Shown: positions 12,269-21,911 of the stretch, piece after piece
How the letters are laid out: every line of letters begins with the position of its first letter
How positions within the stretch are numbered: position 1 is the stretch's first letter
Assembly: GCA_907163375.1 (NCBI GenBank)
Contig: CAJQUW010011269.1
Location: 104,105 to 168,104, forward strand
Source: Prostheceraeus crozeri
Taxonomy: Eukaryota > Platyhelminthes > Polycladida > Euryleptidae
Direction: 5' to 3'
DNA length: 64,000 nucleotides
Program-made: the position numbers and the translations under genes
The notes under the pieces: model-generated
Databases searched by the model: none
Told to the model about the DNA's origin: nothing
The model's input: only the letters and a program-made list of their open reading frames with translations

Positions 12269-13036
12269 ATGGAAGAAACAAAAGTGGATGAAACAAAAGT
12301 GGAAGGAACTTCAGAAATGGAAGAAACCGCAAGAATATATCCTTCGTTATCATATGAACGTAGTTCTACTATAATGGACATTGAAAAAATGAACAAAGAA
12401 AAACACAAAGATAGAGTTAGGTATATGAAAGATAAGGAATCTCAATTATTACTTAGACAAGAACATTATAAAAAATTAAGAAAGAGATGGACTAATGTTA
12501 AGAATGTAACACAAAGAATTGGCATATTCTTAACAATAAGTTTAGGCGCTCTCACTATTGTTATATCTTCAGGTGTTTTAGTAATTCCAGTAGTTGCTAC
12601 AGCTTTAACAGGTACGGGTGTTTTTGCAACTTCACTTGTTACAATGTTAGATAAATCTTTAATAACTAAGAAACGAAAATCATTAAAAACTAAGCATTTA
12701 CATATTAAAGAAGTCTATGATAAACTACATTACTACTTTCAAAGAGTATGTGATGATAATGTTATTACGTTAGATGAGATTGAAAAATTTGATCAAATAG
12801 CTAATGAAGTAAATCAAATATCCTTTCAATTACAGTCCGAAAAAGTTGATGATAAGAATAAACATGATGGCAAAATTTCGAGTGATGGTAAAATTTCTAA
12901 TGAAGAAAATGACAAAATTTTTTTAGAAGAGCTAAAAATTTTTAGCGAAAATTTAAGCAAAACTTTATTAAACAAATCTTTAGACGAGAAAACTTTAAAC
13001 GAAAAGATGACAGACAACAAAGCAATAAAAAAATAA
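12269..13036 (+). CDS. Polinton protein of unknown function with hydrophobic segment
   Basis: I start the gene at the ATG in the context TTTAAAAATGG, which recurs before the element's other genes. An open frame extends a few codons upstream into the inverted repeat. The product is about 255 residues. It has an acidic N-terminus, a basic stretch (KKLRKRWTNVKNV), and a long hydrophobic segment at about residues 88-130 (IFLTISLGALTIVISSGV and onward). The latter could make one or two membrane spans. A highly charged, Lys/Glu-rich tail follows. It lies first in the rightward gene block, before the capsid and ATPase genes, so a virion or membrane role is plausible but unproven. I do not recognise the family. 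No break is visible. Confidence 0.7.
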   Translation: MEETKVDETKVEGTSEMEETARIYPSLSYERSSTIMDIEKMNKEKHKDRVRYMKDKESQLLLRQEHYKKLRKRWTNVKNVTQRIGIFLTISLGALTIVISSGVLVIPVVATALTGTGVFATSLVTMLDKSLITKKRKSLKTKHLHIKEVYDKLHYYFQRVCDDNVITLDEIEKFDQIANEVNQISFQLQSEKVDDKNKHDGKISSDGKISNEENDKIFLEELKIFSENLSKTLLNKSLDEKTLNEKMTDNKAIKK

Positions 13037-13103
13037 TTTGTTCAGTAAAATGTTTTTGCTGTATTCCAATGTTACCACAAAATTCAAATATTATATTTTA
13101 AAA

Positions 13104-13913
13104 ATGGATAAAATTAGAGCTGATAAATTTAAAAGAATTAAACAATTAGAAGAGTTAATAAAACAAAGAAATATTATGAAAGAAAATCATCTTCAACATA
13201 GAATGATAAAAGCTGGTATTCAATCTGATATGTTTGAAAAAGTGCAGCAAACCGAGCAAGTAAAAACTGATTTTGAAAAAACTATGAAACCATTTAAAAC
13301 TCTTGAAAAAGAACTTACAAATAATGATAAACAAATTGATATAACAGATCCAGAGCACAAAACTATATTAGATGACTATGGATTACTAGAATCAAACATT
13401 AATAAGAAATTACCAAAATCTATGCAATTTGAACATTCTATTTCTTTTATAGATGGAAAAACAATACCTAGATTTTATCTCGGACAAAAAGAAATATTTC
13501 CACAACCTTTTCGAGGTTTGATTTTTTCACCAGATAAATCTCCTTTTAATTTAGATAGAAATTTTGTTGATCTTTTAAGAGGAGCAGATTTAAATAATTA
13601 TGCTGTAGAAGATCTCATAAAATATAAAGCTATGTTAGATAGAGTTGGTGCAGTAAAATCTCTTAGACGTTATAAACAATTAGAAAATTTATTATCAACG
13701 GGAGTTAAAGTAGGAAAAGGTTTTAAAACAGAAACAACTGTATTTTTACCAGATGAACCACAAGAATTACTAAATAGATTAAATATTTTAGTATCTGCAA
13801 TAAAAGAAGGACATAATTCTAGTTTCAATGAAATTCATGCTATATTGAAAAGACTGTTAGAAAAGAAGATTCTAAATGAAGAGGATTATAAAAGTATAAC
13901 GGGACATCTCTGA
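13104..13913 (+). CDS. Polinton protein of unknown function, coiled-coil N-terminus
   Basis: The start is chosen at ATG in TTTTAAAAATGG, giving about 269 residues. The first 90 residues are Lys/Glu/Gln-rich and likely helical or coiled coil. The remainder is a compact domain with FIDGKTIPRFYLGQKEI, FRGLIFSPDKSPFN and DLLRGADLNNYAVEDLIKY. It loosely resembles uncharacterised proteins encoded by arthropod Polintons, from memory and unchecked. The last codons and the stop lie inside a hairpin-forming repeat (13,900-13,936) that also occurs three times in the polymerase gene, so the C-terminus may have been altered by that repeat. It sits between the membrane protein and the penton gene, all rightward. 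Confidence 0.7.
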   Translation: MDKIRADKFKRIKQLEELIKQRNIMKENHLQHRMIKAGIQSDMFEKVQQTEQVKTDFEKTMKPFKTLEKELTNNDKQIDITDPEHKTILDDYGLLESNINKKLPKSMQFEHSISFIDGKTIPRFYLGQKEIFPQPFRGLIFSPDKSPFNLDRNFVDLLRGADLNNYAVEDLIKYKAMLDRVGAVKSLRRYKQLENLLSTGVKVGKGFKTETTVFLPDEPQELLNRLNILVSAIKEGHNSSFNEIHAILKRLLEKKILNEEDYKSITGHL

Positions 13914-13936
13914 TGTCTTTAAGGGCTTCGCCCGTA
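13900..13936 (+). repeat. Hairpin repeat, copy D, overlapping a gene end
   Basis: It reads CGGGACATCTCTGATGTC, TTTAA, then GGGCTTCGCCCG. It contains GACATC/GATGTC and GGGC/GCCC stems. The same layout occurs in frame in the polymerase gene (18,367, 19,957 and 20,101, in coding orientation). Here the stop codon TGA of the upstream gene falls within the first loop and stem. Confidence 0.8.
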
Positions 13937-14038
13937 GCTGAAATATGTTGTTTCTAATTTTTATTTATGATTTTTATCCATGATTTTTTAAAAAAATATT
14001 TCATAAATAAATATCTGTTTAAATTTCTTTGTTTAAAA

Positions 14039-14840
14039 ATGTCTTCGAGAGAATTATCATCAGTAGATTTTGACAAAATTAATAATCATTTAGAAAATTT
14101 AACAGAGATTTTGGGTTCATCAAAATTTAGTACGACGTTAAAAATTATAACAACTACTTCATCACACACTTGTAATTTAGAACCCATTCTACATTTGGAA
14201 CAAAATAAAAATTATCAAATTGCATTGACTAGTTTCTCTACATTTAACACTATTCAAAACGTTATCAAAGATGTGAATGATCAATTTAGATATTCTACTG
14301 ATAAAGGCAAAACATGGAAAATATTAACTTTTCTTCCTGGTTCTTACGAAGTTGAATCAATATCAAATGAAATTAAGAGAAATTTAGGTATACCATTTAA
14401 AGATAAGAAACAATTACATTTTGCAGTTGAACCGGCAGTTAATAAATTTTCTCTTACTTTAGACGAAAATCATCAAGTTGATTTTAATCATGATAGATCA
14501 TTGTCAAAGCTATTAGGATTTAATAAACAAACCTATAGTCAAGGTTATCATTTAGGTGAGAAGATTCCAAAAATAACTGAAATAAATTCAATTGTTGTAC
14601 ATTGTGACATTATTGAAGGAGGATATATAATGGTAAATTATCAAATTTAATATTCAGTTTTCCAGCTTTTACTGTACCCATTGGTTATAGATTAAATGTA
14701 ATTCCACAAACATTAATATATTTTCCTATTACAAGAAAAACTATTAACAACATTAACATTAGAATCACTGATGAAAAAGGACAAGAAATAAATTTTGGAG
14801 GTGAAGAGATTATGATAGATCTTTTGGTTCGGGAGGTATA
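14039..14840 (+). pseudogene. Penton-like minor capsid protein, one frameshift
   Basis: The start ATG is in the context TTTAAAAATG. The first frame (to 14,650, about 203 residues) and a second frame (about 14,630-14,838) together cover a protein of about 265 residues. That is the size of Polinton minor capsid (penton, single jelly-roll) proteins. Shared features are an N-terminal stretch with DFDKINNHLENLTEIL and beta-rich blocks (YQIALTSFSTFNTIQNV, VDFNHDRSLSKLLGF). The terminal block holds VIPQTLIYFPITRKTINNI and then ITDEKGQEINFGGEE, which is typical of these proteins. The break is a one-base loss near 14,630, so this copy cannot make the full protein. A GC-containing hairpin (GGAG...CTCC) follows the end. 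Confidence 0.7.
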
Positions 14841-14927
14841 AACTCCTACGCGAAGCTAGAGAAGTTTAATTTTCTTCTTCTTCTTTAAAAATAAAAATAA
14901 AATAAAAATAAATTTTTTTATTAAAAA

Positions 14928-15673
14928 ATGAGTGAAGTACCCCCATTAAATAAAAAAAACTTAAATTTAATCATCATCCAAATTTATCTAATAAAGTTTT
15001 GTCAGTTATTTGTGGAAGATCAGGTTGTGGAAAAACGTATCTATTATTTAAAATTTTAACGACTCCAAATTTTTTGGATTATAACAATCTTATAATTTAT
15101 ACAACAACAGCAGAACAACCCGTCTATCAATTTTTAAAATATGGATTTGAAAATAATCTTAAAAAAACAGCAATCGCTTCATTATTCAAAGAATATGAAA
15201 TTTCTGAAGATGAAGAAGAAATAAGTTCGTGGTGTGAAGAAGCAGCAAAAAATAATCAGTTAGTAGAATCTAATAAAAATAAGCACATAAAAATACAATT
15301 AATAGATGATAGTGGTAATATGCAAGATCTTAGTAAACTAGATAAAACAATGAAACATTGTGTAATTTTTGATGATTGTGTTCATGATAGAAATCAGTCA
15401 GTTCAGAGAAATTATTTCACAAGAGGTAGACATAATAACTGTAGTGTTTTTTATTTAACACAAAGTATGTATTCATTAGACGGAAGTGTTATTAGAAAGA
15501 ATGCAAATATATTTATACTATTTGAAATAAATGCAAGAAACTTATGTGATTTGTTAAGAGATTTATGCGTAAGAAATAAAGATGAATTTAAACAATCGTG
15601 TAACAATGCTTGGTCAAAAGATTATGGCTTCATTACAATTAATATTGATAAAAAATTCATGATAGAGTTATAG
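14928..15673 (+). pseudogene. ATP: A32/FtsK-HerA-type genome-packaging ATPase, N-terminal frameshift
   Basis: The long frame (14,999-15,673) opens with SVICGRSGCGKT, a Walker A P-loop (GxxGxGKT), and has a Walker B block HCVIFDDCVHD. It continues with NYFTRGRHNNCSVFYLTQS, a sensor-like Gln (TQS) block shared with Polinton and NCLDV packaging ATPases. The ATG in TTAAAAAATGAG at 14,928 is out of frame with the P-loop because of a run of eight A's at about 14,951-14,960. A one-base slip there explains it. The ATPase would pump DNA into a capsid. Its size (about 245 residues overall) suits Polinton ATPases. It follows the penton gene on the same strand. Confidence 0.85.
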
Positions 15674-15780
15674 AACATATTTTCGCGGAGTGATAAAAAT
15701 ATACAAATATAGTGTTATAATATTTTATTTTTTTATTTTATGTATATATCAAATTTATCTATCTTAGAAATTAGAAAATT
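15674..15780. other. Convergent intergenic gap (ATPase / polymerase)
   Basis: AT-rich spacer where the rightward ATPase gene and the leftward polymerase gene end tail to tail. No strong hairpin terminator was seen. Confidence 0.5.
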
Positions 15781-17565
15781 AAAAAGGTAAAGTAGTTATT
15801 CCATCAGGTAAAATTTTTTCTTTTATCATCAAATGGATCTAATGCTAATTTATGTTCTTCTTTTAAATACATTTTATGTTTCTTTGAATTAAGTCTATAA
15901 TTACATGCTGTTTTTATTTCATTATTAAATAATACATTTTTATAATCTTGAAATGTTATTTGATTAGCCACTGATGCCTTTGAAATTCCTTTTAATGTTT
16001 TATGTGTTTTAATATTATTAGTTGTGTTATAACAATAACATTTAGATTTTAAAAATATAGCTTCTGTTATGAAATCTTCATTTCCTTCTAATTCATCTTT
16101 TACTTTACATAAATCAGAAGGATGAATGATATCTTTTATTTTATCTATTTCTTCATCAACTGTAGAATTATACGGTTTTGTTAATTCTAAGAAAACAGAA
16201 TCGGTATCTGTAAAGTGTAATTTATAGTTTTTGCCATAAGCAGGTGCTCAATAATCATATATAAATTTATACATAAATAGTTTAGCTAATTCTAATATAG
16301 TGAATCCTATAAAATTAAACTTATCATGTTTTACGCTGATTCGACGTAAATGTACAGCACATAGTTCATCACTAAATCTAGTAGTTCTTTTATATGTAGG
16401 TTTCCTTGTTAAATTTTGAAACCTATCTTTATCATAAACTATTTCAATATTTTGTCTATTACGCACATTTTCTAAAGTCTTACCATAACATGCATTATTC
16501 ATTAATTTGAAGAACACGTTTCCAAAATCATCTTTATTTCTTTTAGCTATTTTACGTTTTTCAATATTGAACTCTATATAATTTTTTAACCATTTAGATT
16601 TTCTATACTCTAGTTTTCGATGTATTTTGGTGAGAATCATTCCATGTTCTAAATACCAATCTAGCATTCTTCCTTCAACAACATACTTTCTTTATTACTT
16701 TGTGTTAACATAAGTTTTTTTGTTGGCCTGTATTTCTTAGGAATTATAGATTTTTGATAATCTGAAAAATCTTCTATATTGGGAATTTTGTTTTCGGGAC
16801 AGAAAGGAAAATATTTTGTTTTATCTTTTATTTCATCAGGATATACTAAATCAACTTCATATATATAACCATGATTATAATTTCCATCATATGTTTTTTG
16901 ATAATCAAGAATATTACACCATTCCATCTCACCTGTTGGTAATTCTTGTATCATGCAAGAAGAATATAAGCTATTAAAATCATAATATAACAAATAGTTT
17001 TCTCTCATGATTTCATCAACTGCTGCTTGACTATCTTCATTTGATATAAGTCCTTCTCTATTTTGATTAAACAATTTTATAAACTGATCACTTTCTTCTG
17101 GAGATAAAGGTTTCATTATTCCATAATCATCAGGCTTTACTTTTTTTATTGTAACATTAACATATCTATTACCTAAAACTGATGAAACTCCACCTCTAAT
17201 TCCAGATTCAAAAAATAATAATTTATCATATGTATTTTCTTTATAATGTTTAAGTTTAACACCAGTATGTTTCAATCCTGCTAACCATGTTAAACCTGGT
17301 GTAGAATAACAATAACATGGATCTATTCCGTGATATTCTAAACACATGTCACGAAAGTTTTCAAAAAGATCAGTAAGGAGTAATACATCTATCTGAAGAT
17401 ATTTCATTGTATAATCATACATTGTTTTACAATTTAACTCTCTCCAATTCTTTTCAGCTTCTGCATAATCTTCTTCAGATAATTGTGATTGTTTTAATGT
17501 TGATTTAAATTTATTTATTGGAGGAAGTTGTTTTTCTTTCATAATTTTATTCACAGAATTAAAAT

Positions 17566-17631
17566 CAGTCTTCGACTGTGAACCACAGGTTTTATCTCCA
17601 GTTATATCAGTCTTCGACTGTGAGCCGCAGG
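17566..17631 (-). repeat. Second in-frame hairpin repeat in polymerase, tandem pair
   Basis: CAGTCTTCGACTGTGAACCA at 17,566 and CAGTCTTCGACTGTGAGCCG at 17,608 (plus-strand view), each ending in CAGG, 42 bases apart. On the coding strand each ends in a CAGTC-GAA-GACTG stem-loop. The pair encodes the repeated peptide CGSQSKTD and leaves the polymerase frame open. Confidence 0.8.
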
Positions 17632-18366
17632 CTATATACTCATACGGAAATATTCCTTTTAAAGGTTTTAAATTATATTTATTTAATATTTTACATTGTT
17701 CAGGTTTCAAAGTTTTCCCCATAACATCTAATGAATAAGGAGTAAAAAATCTAAATGCATCTAAAATTCTAATACAACCTAATTGCATTGAAAAATATTC
17801 TTCTTCTGTTTTATATAGTACATTTATTTGTTGTAGTTGTAATTTTTCAGATGAAAATAAATCTTTCATTACTAGATGGAAATCATATTTAGAACCATTG
17901 TAGAAATATAGAGGAACAAAGTTATATTTAAATTTATTAGCATTAAGATTACAAGAATTATGTGCTGCACCTCTATATAATCCATTTAGATGATCATGAT
18001 CTTTTACCTTATCAATATATCTACCTCTGCCATTTTTATAATTTTTTGTAAATTCTTTTCCACAGTAATAACAATTTGTTTCATTAACAAAATTAATTTT
18101 TTGTTCATCCGTTAATGGAAGCATTGGTATATTTGTTTCAAGCAATTGTGAAAAACGTCCTTGTAATTCTTCTACTTTCTTTGTAAACATTTCTGAACTA
18201 TCTTCACCATAGTATTGATAATATTCTGATTTAAATAATTCAGGATAATTTGAATGAATGTACATTCCCCAACATAATGGTTTTTGTTCAAATATATATT
18301 TTTCTTTACTTTGATCAGCTGCACTTTTTTCATATTTATAATTATCAGAATTATCATTATCAGAAT

Positions 18367-18403
18367 CGGGTGAAGCCCTGGAAGACATCTCCGATGTCCC
18401 GTG
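18367..18403 (-). repeat. In-frame hairpin repeat in polymerase, copy A
   Basis: The coding strand reads CACGGGACATCGGAGATGTC, TTCCA, then GGGCTTCACCCG. It encodes HGTSEMSSRASP right after the Exo I motif, in what should be a surface loop. The second stem has one broken pair in this copy. Confidence 0.85.
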
Positions 18404-19956
18404 ATTTTGTGACATATTAACATTATATGCTTCAAAATCACAATAAATAGTAAAGGGTACTTTATTTTTAAAATACCATTTATTATATTCTAAATAATCA
18501 TCTTTTGGAAATGTGTTTCTGACTGCTTCGTTTTGTTGGCAATTCTCCAAATGTCTATTCATTTCTTCTTTAGTTCTAAAGCTCGTCATACATTGGAGAC
18601 AAGGAAAATTAGCATCATCTGAAGTTTTTGTAAATATAGAAACATCTTTACACAATATAAAATGACCCTGATAATATAATATATTCGCTTGTGCTGGTTG
18701 TTTTGTCTGTTCTAGTTTTTCAAATTTATCTTTATATATTTCATGTGTTAAATCAATTTGTCTTTGTAAATCTTTTTCAGTCTGTTGATAATTTTGATTT
18801 AATATTTGTAACTGATAAATATATTCTTTATCATATTGTTCTTTATATTGTTGTAGACATTTTTTTAAAGATTCATTTATTTTTTGATTGGTTTCATTTT
18901 CTTCATTATTTAATTCTTTATTGTCTTTATCTAATTCTTGAATCGTTTCTAGCTTATTTTGATATTTATGGCCATATTCTTGTACTAATATTTTTGTTTG
19001 TTGTTGATAATCTGTTTTACATTTTTGTAAAATTTTATTTAAAGTTTGTAATTTTTGTTGATATTCTAAAGATAAAGATGAATATTTGTAATTATAATCA
19101 TCATTACGTCCTTTATAATTATTATGATTAATCATTATTGGTGATAGTGTTTTAACAATTTCAAATTTTTCAGTACATATTATATTTCCTTGGTAAAAAA
19201 TATTATGATGCATGTAATTTCCTCTATCATTATATACTATTTCTGATTGACATAAATTTTTATTATTCAAATAAAATTTTTTTGAATCTGAGTAAAGTGG
19301 AGTAATTTTACCAATAGAAACATAATTCACATTTAATTCAAAAACATTTACTTCTATTAAATTTTTATTCTTTTTATGAAACTTTATTAATCTATTATAA
19401 TCATATGGAAATTCATGTAAGCCATCAGAGAGATCAAATTCATTTATGTATTCTTCTTTATTGTAATGACTTAGTCTTTCTTTATGATATTCTGCAGGAT
19501 GTAAATGTGCTATAATAATCCACAGAAAACAATAATCATCTTCATTTTTTATGTTGATTATTTGTGGTGAACTGAAAGGTAAAGGAACATAACTACCACC
19601 AGTATTATTTTTATATTTATCAATTACTATTTTCTTGGATAGTATTTTAACAAATCTCCAACCAGATTCACGTAACTGGGCTTCAATTATACAATTTTCT
19701 AATTTAAGTATCATCGATTCAAATATGGGTTGTATATCATTTACATTATGAATTTCTTGCGAATTTGTAAAATGTCCTTGTATTATTTCTTCAGGAATTC
19801 CATCAGATCCAGTTTTTGTATAAAGTACTTCTACATTCATATAACATTTGAAAGATTTCTTAAATATATTATAAAAGTTTGTTAATACATTATAAAAAGT
19901 TTTATCGGTTTCATTATGTTCAACGGACTGATTAAATAAATATTTTATATCTGTTA

Positions 19957-19993
19957 CGGGCGAAGCCCTGGAAGACATCTTTGATGTCCCGTG
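19957..19993 (-). repeat. In-frame hairpin repeat in polymerase, copy B
   Basis: Coding strand CACGGGACATCAAAGATGTC, then TTCCA and GGGCTTCGCCCG. It encodes HGTSKMSSRASP. The loop triplet AAA replaces GGA while the GACATC/GATGTC stem is kept. Confidence 0.85.
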
Positions 19994-20100
19994 TACAGCT
20001 TCATCGGTTCGTTCAGCTTCATCTGTTTTTTTAATTTCGTATAATTCATCTATTTCGTTAAATTCATCAGTATCGCTAAATAAATATCTTCCATCTGGTA

Positions 20101-20137
20101 CGGGCCAAGCCCTGGAAGACATCTCCGATGTCCCATG
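20101..20137 (-). repeat. In-frame hairpin repeat in polymerase, copy C
   Basis: Coding strand CATGGGACATCGGAGATGTC, then TTCCA and GGGCTTGGCCCG. It encodes HGTSEMSSRAWP. It lies 144 bp from copy B in the same reading frame, and the flanking peptides (RYLFSDTDEFNE and KYLFNQSVEHNE) look related. Part of a larger unit may therefore have been duplicated. Confidence 0.85.
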
Positions 20138-20548
20138 TACATGTTCATCTTCACTATTAAAAACTTTTTCATATTCTGAATGTGAATAATCATCAAATAT
20201 TTTTTTAACTTTTATATCAGTAGGCAATGTTTCTAGATAGTTTTTATAACTATTTAATTTTAATATATTTCCTTCATCAACTCGATCTACATTTTGTAAA
20301 TGCAATCTACTATTAAAATGAGATTGATAACTTCTTTTTGTTTGCAACTTTTTTTACATAAGTTACAATAAAACTTTGGTATTTTCCATTTTTTTATTTT
20401 TTAAAGAAAATATTGTGTTTTAATTTTAGATATAAACATTCTAATATCAAGGACTTGAGTGTTATTTTATATTATTATATATTTCACGTTCCTAAGTTAT
20501 TTTATTTTCTATATCATATTAAGTTTCATCATATAATGTTTTATCATA

Positions 20549-21169
20549 TTAAGTTTTATCATATAACGTTTTACCAAAAGATAATTTAAATTTATTTTCA
20601 CTAACTATTGATTCTTCATCATCATCATAAATTGATTCTTCAACATCATAAATTACACTTTTTGGTATAGGATGCCATTCCCTGATAGGATACCATTCTC
20701 TTATTGGAATATCTAACTCTAAATTACATTTTTTATCTGATAATAATATAATAGAGAAAAATATTGGTCTTTGATCTCTTTTGGAAAATTTAATAACACC
20801 ACCATAATCTGAATCACTTTTAGTTTTTATTAAAGATGATAAAATTTTAAATTGATTAGATGTAAATCCTAATTTAAATTTTGTAGACCCGACACATAGT
20901 TGTCTAACAGTATCTTCAACTATACCATCATTATTATTTTCAATTGTAAGAAAATGAAATTTAGATAAATTTTGATTATATGTAGTATTAATATCATGTA
21001 CATCAGTAAGAGATATAAATTTTTCTTCACTTACATTTTTATAATTACTAATATTTTTATAATCTTTTTTACCATTTACACCATTATCAGATGTTTCAGA
21101 ATCATCATTTATATTATCATCATTATTATTAACATTATCATTATTATCATTATCATTATTATCATCATA
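20549..21169 (-). pseudogene. Polinton minus-strand gene of unknown function, 5' end missing
   Basis: An open frame of about 206 codons with no ATG start. It begins in an Asn/Asp-rich low-complexity run encoded by the (ATT/ATC)n tract. It continues through RQLCVGSTKFKLGFTSNQFK, SDYGGVIKFSKRDQRPIFF and a local duplication IREWYPIREWHPI, ending about 160 bases upstream of the polymerase start. I do not recognise the family. The missing start and the low-complexity edge match the missing N-terminus of the divergent capsid gene next to it, which suggests a shared deletion. It could be a real Polinton accessory gene transcribed leftward ahead of the polymerase. Confidence 0.55.
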
Positions 21170-21170
21170 T
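21100..21170. repeat. Low-complexity (ATT/ATC)n tract at a putative deletion junction
   Basis: Runs of ATTATC/ATTATT separate two divergent truncated genes, the unknown minus-strand gene and the capsid C-terminus. It is the only low-complexity tract of this kind inside the Polinton. Confidence 0.7.
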
Positions 21171-21730
21171 TATCAACGGCTATTGCAAAAAGATTAAATA
21201 CTAACAAACCAATTCCAGTAAATTTTCTAAAGCGTACTGCTAGTTCAGTAACTTTTTCCGAACTAAGATTTAACTGGCATTTTACTAGAACTGCGAATAC
21301 TCCAAGATATTTATTACTAACTTTTCAAAGAAATAATTCTCCAAGTTTTGATAAGAACAATAATCTCTTCCATATTAATACAATTCGAAGTTTACAAGTT
21401 TCATTAAATCAAACCCGATATCCAATTGATCCATTAAGATTCGATGATACCAATAATCAATTTATGGAAGGATATGATTCTTATCGAAATCTTTGTATAG
21501 AATTTGGAGTTGAACCACAATTAACTCCTGGAGATTGGAGACATTTATATCCTGTTTTCTGTTTCGATTTAAGTGCACAATCTGAAGATATTATCAAGAC
21601 TGGTTGTGATGTAACAATTAATATTGAAAAGAAAGATTCCACAACTTCATTGATGGCTTATGGTTTATTGCTAGAAAATGTAAAATATTCTATTGAAATT
21701 CTTAATGGAAAGATGGCTAGGATTGGTTAG
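21170..21730 (+). pseudogene. Major capsid protein, C-terminal part only
   Basis: About 187 residues remain. They start abruptly at LSTAIAKRLNTNKPIP after the low-complexity tract and include SLQVSLNQTRYPIDPLRF, YDSYRNLCIEFGVEP, LYPVFCFDLSAQSEDI and AYGLLLENVKYSIEIL. This block order (paired YP.D, the PVF.FDLSAQ strand, the final hydrophobic strand) is that of the C-terminal jelly roll of Polinton double-jelly-roll capsid proteins. A full protein is normally more than twice this length, so the first jelly roll is gone. A GGTTAGTAACC palindrome and the GC-rich CCTGAGGACCTTTGGCCC hairpin follow the stop. Confidence 0.7.
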
Positions 21731-21911
21731 TAACCTGAGGACCTTTGGCCCGATAAGTTAATTAAAATTTTTGATAACTTAAAATTTTGACAACTAGAAT
21801 AGATTAAAAATTTTTGATAACTAGAATAGATTAAAAATTTTTGATAACTTAAAATTTTTTCATAACTAGAATAGATTAAAATTTTTCGTAACTTAAAATT
21901 TTTTATTAAAA
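21731..21911. repeat. Tandem AT-rich spacer repeats
   Basis: The spacer repeats GATAACTAGAATAGATTAAA-type units three to four times before the next gene, which starts in ATTAAAAATG. Confidence 0.7.

Larger units (their letters stand above)
15780..20389 (-). pseudogene. POLB: Protein-primed DNA polymerase B of the Polinton, several breaks
   Basis: The main open frame is 20,347-16,661 (1,228 codons). It shows an N-terminal region with GGSYVPLP and IINIKNEDDYCFLWIIIAHLHP, a long Gln/Lys coiled coil (residues about 430-560), and a C2H2-like finger (CLQCMTSFRTKEEMNRHLENC split pattern, about 585). Exo I is YCDFEAYN (about 637). A CYYC...DHDHLNGLYRGAAHNSCN zinc/HNH-like block is at about 760, Exo II FYNGSKYDFHL at about 815 and Exo III YLQIDVLLLTDLF at about 985. 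Motif A is YYDFNSLYSS (about 1,119; the usual Pro is Ser). Motif B (NNACYGKT) is in the next frame (16,667-16,248) and motif C (FTDTDS) lies beyond an in-frame TGA at 16,248-16,250. A further slip near 15,815 precedes the C-terminus. The likely start at 20,389 is separated from the long frame by early stops that split an N-terminal C2H2-type finger. It replicates the element from protein-capped ends. Confidence 0.93.

Noticed and set aside
16248-16250. TGA in the polymerase read as selenocysteine or as an alternative genetic code
   Set aside because: The neighbouring frameshifts, and the normal use of TGA as stop elsewhere in the element, make a nonsense change simpler.
18691-19131. Open frame of 146 codons on the plus strand inside the polymerase
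   Set aside because: It is antisense to the polymerase coiled-coil region; the Val/Phe/Leu-rich composition is the complement of Gln/Lys/Asn codons.
20972-21170. Ile-rich hydrophobic N-terminus in front of the capsid fragment
   Set aside because: It is the antisense of the Asn/Asp-rich low-complexity tract and of the leftward gene, not a membrane domain.
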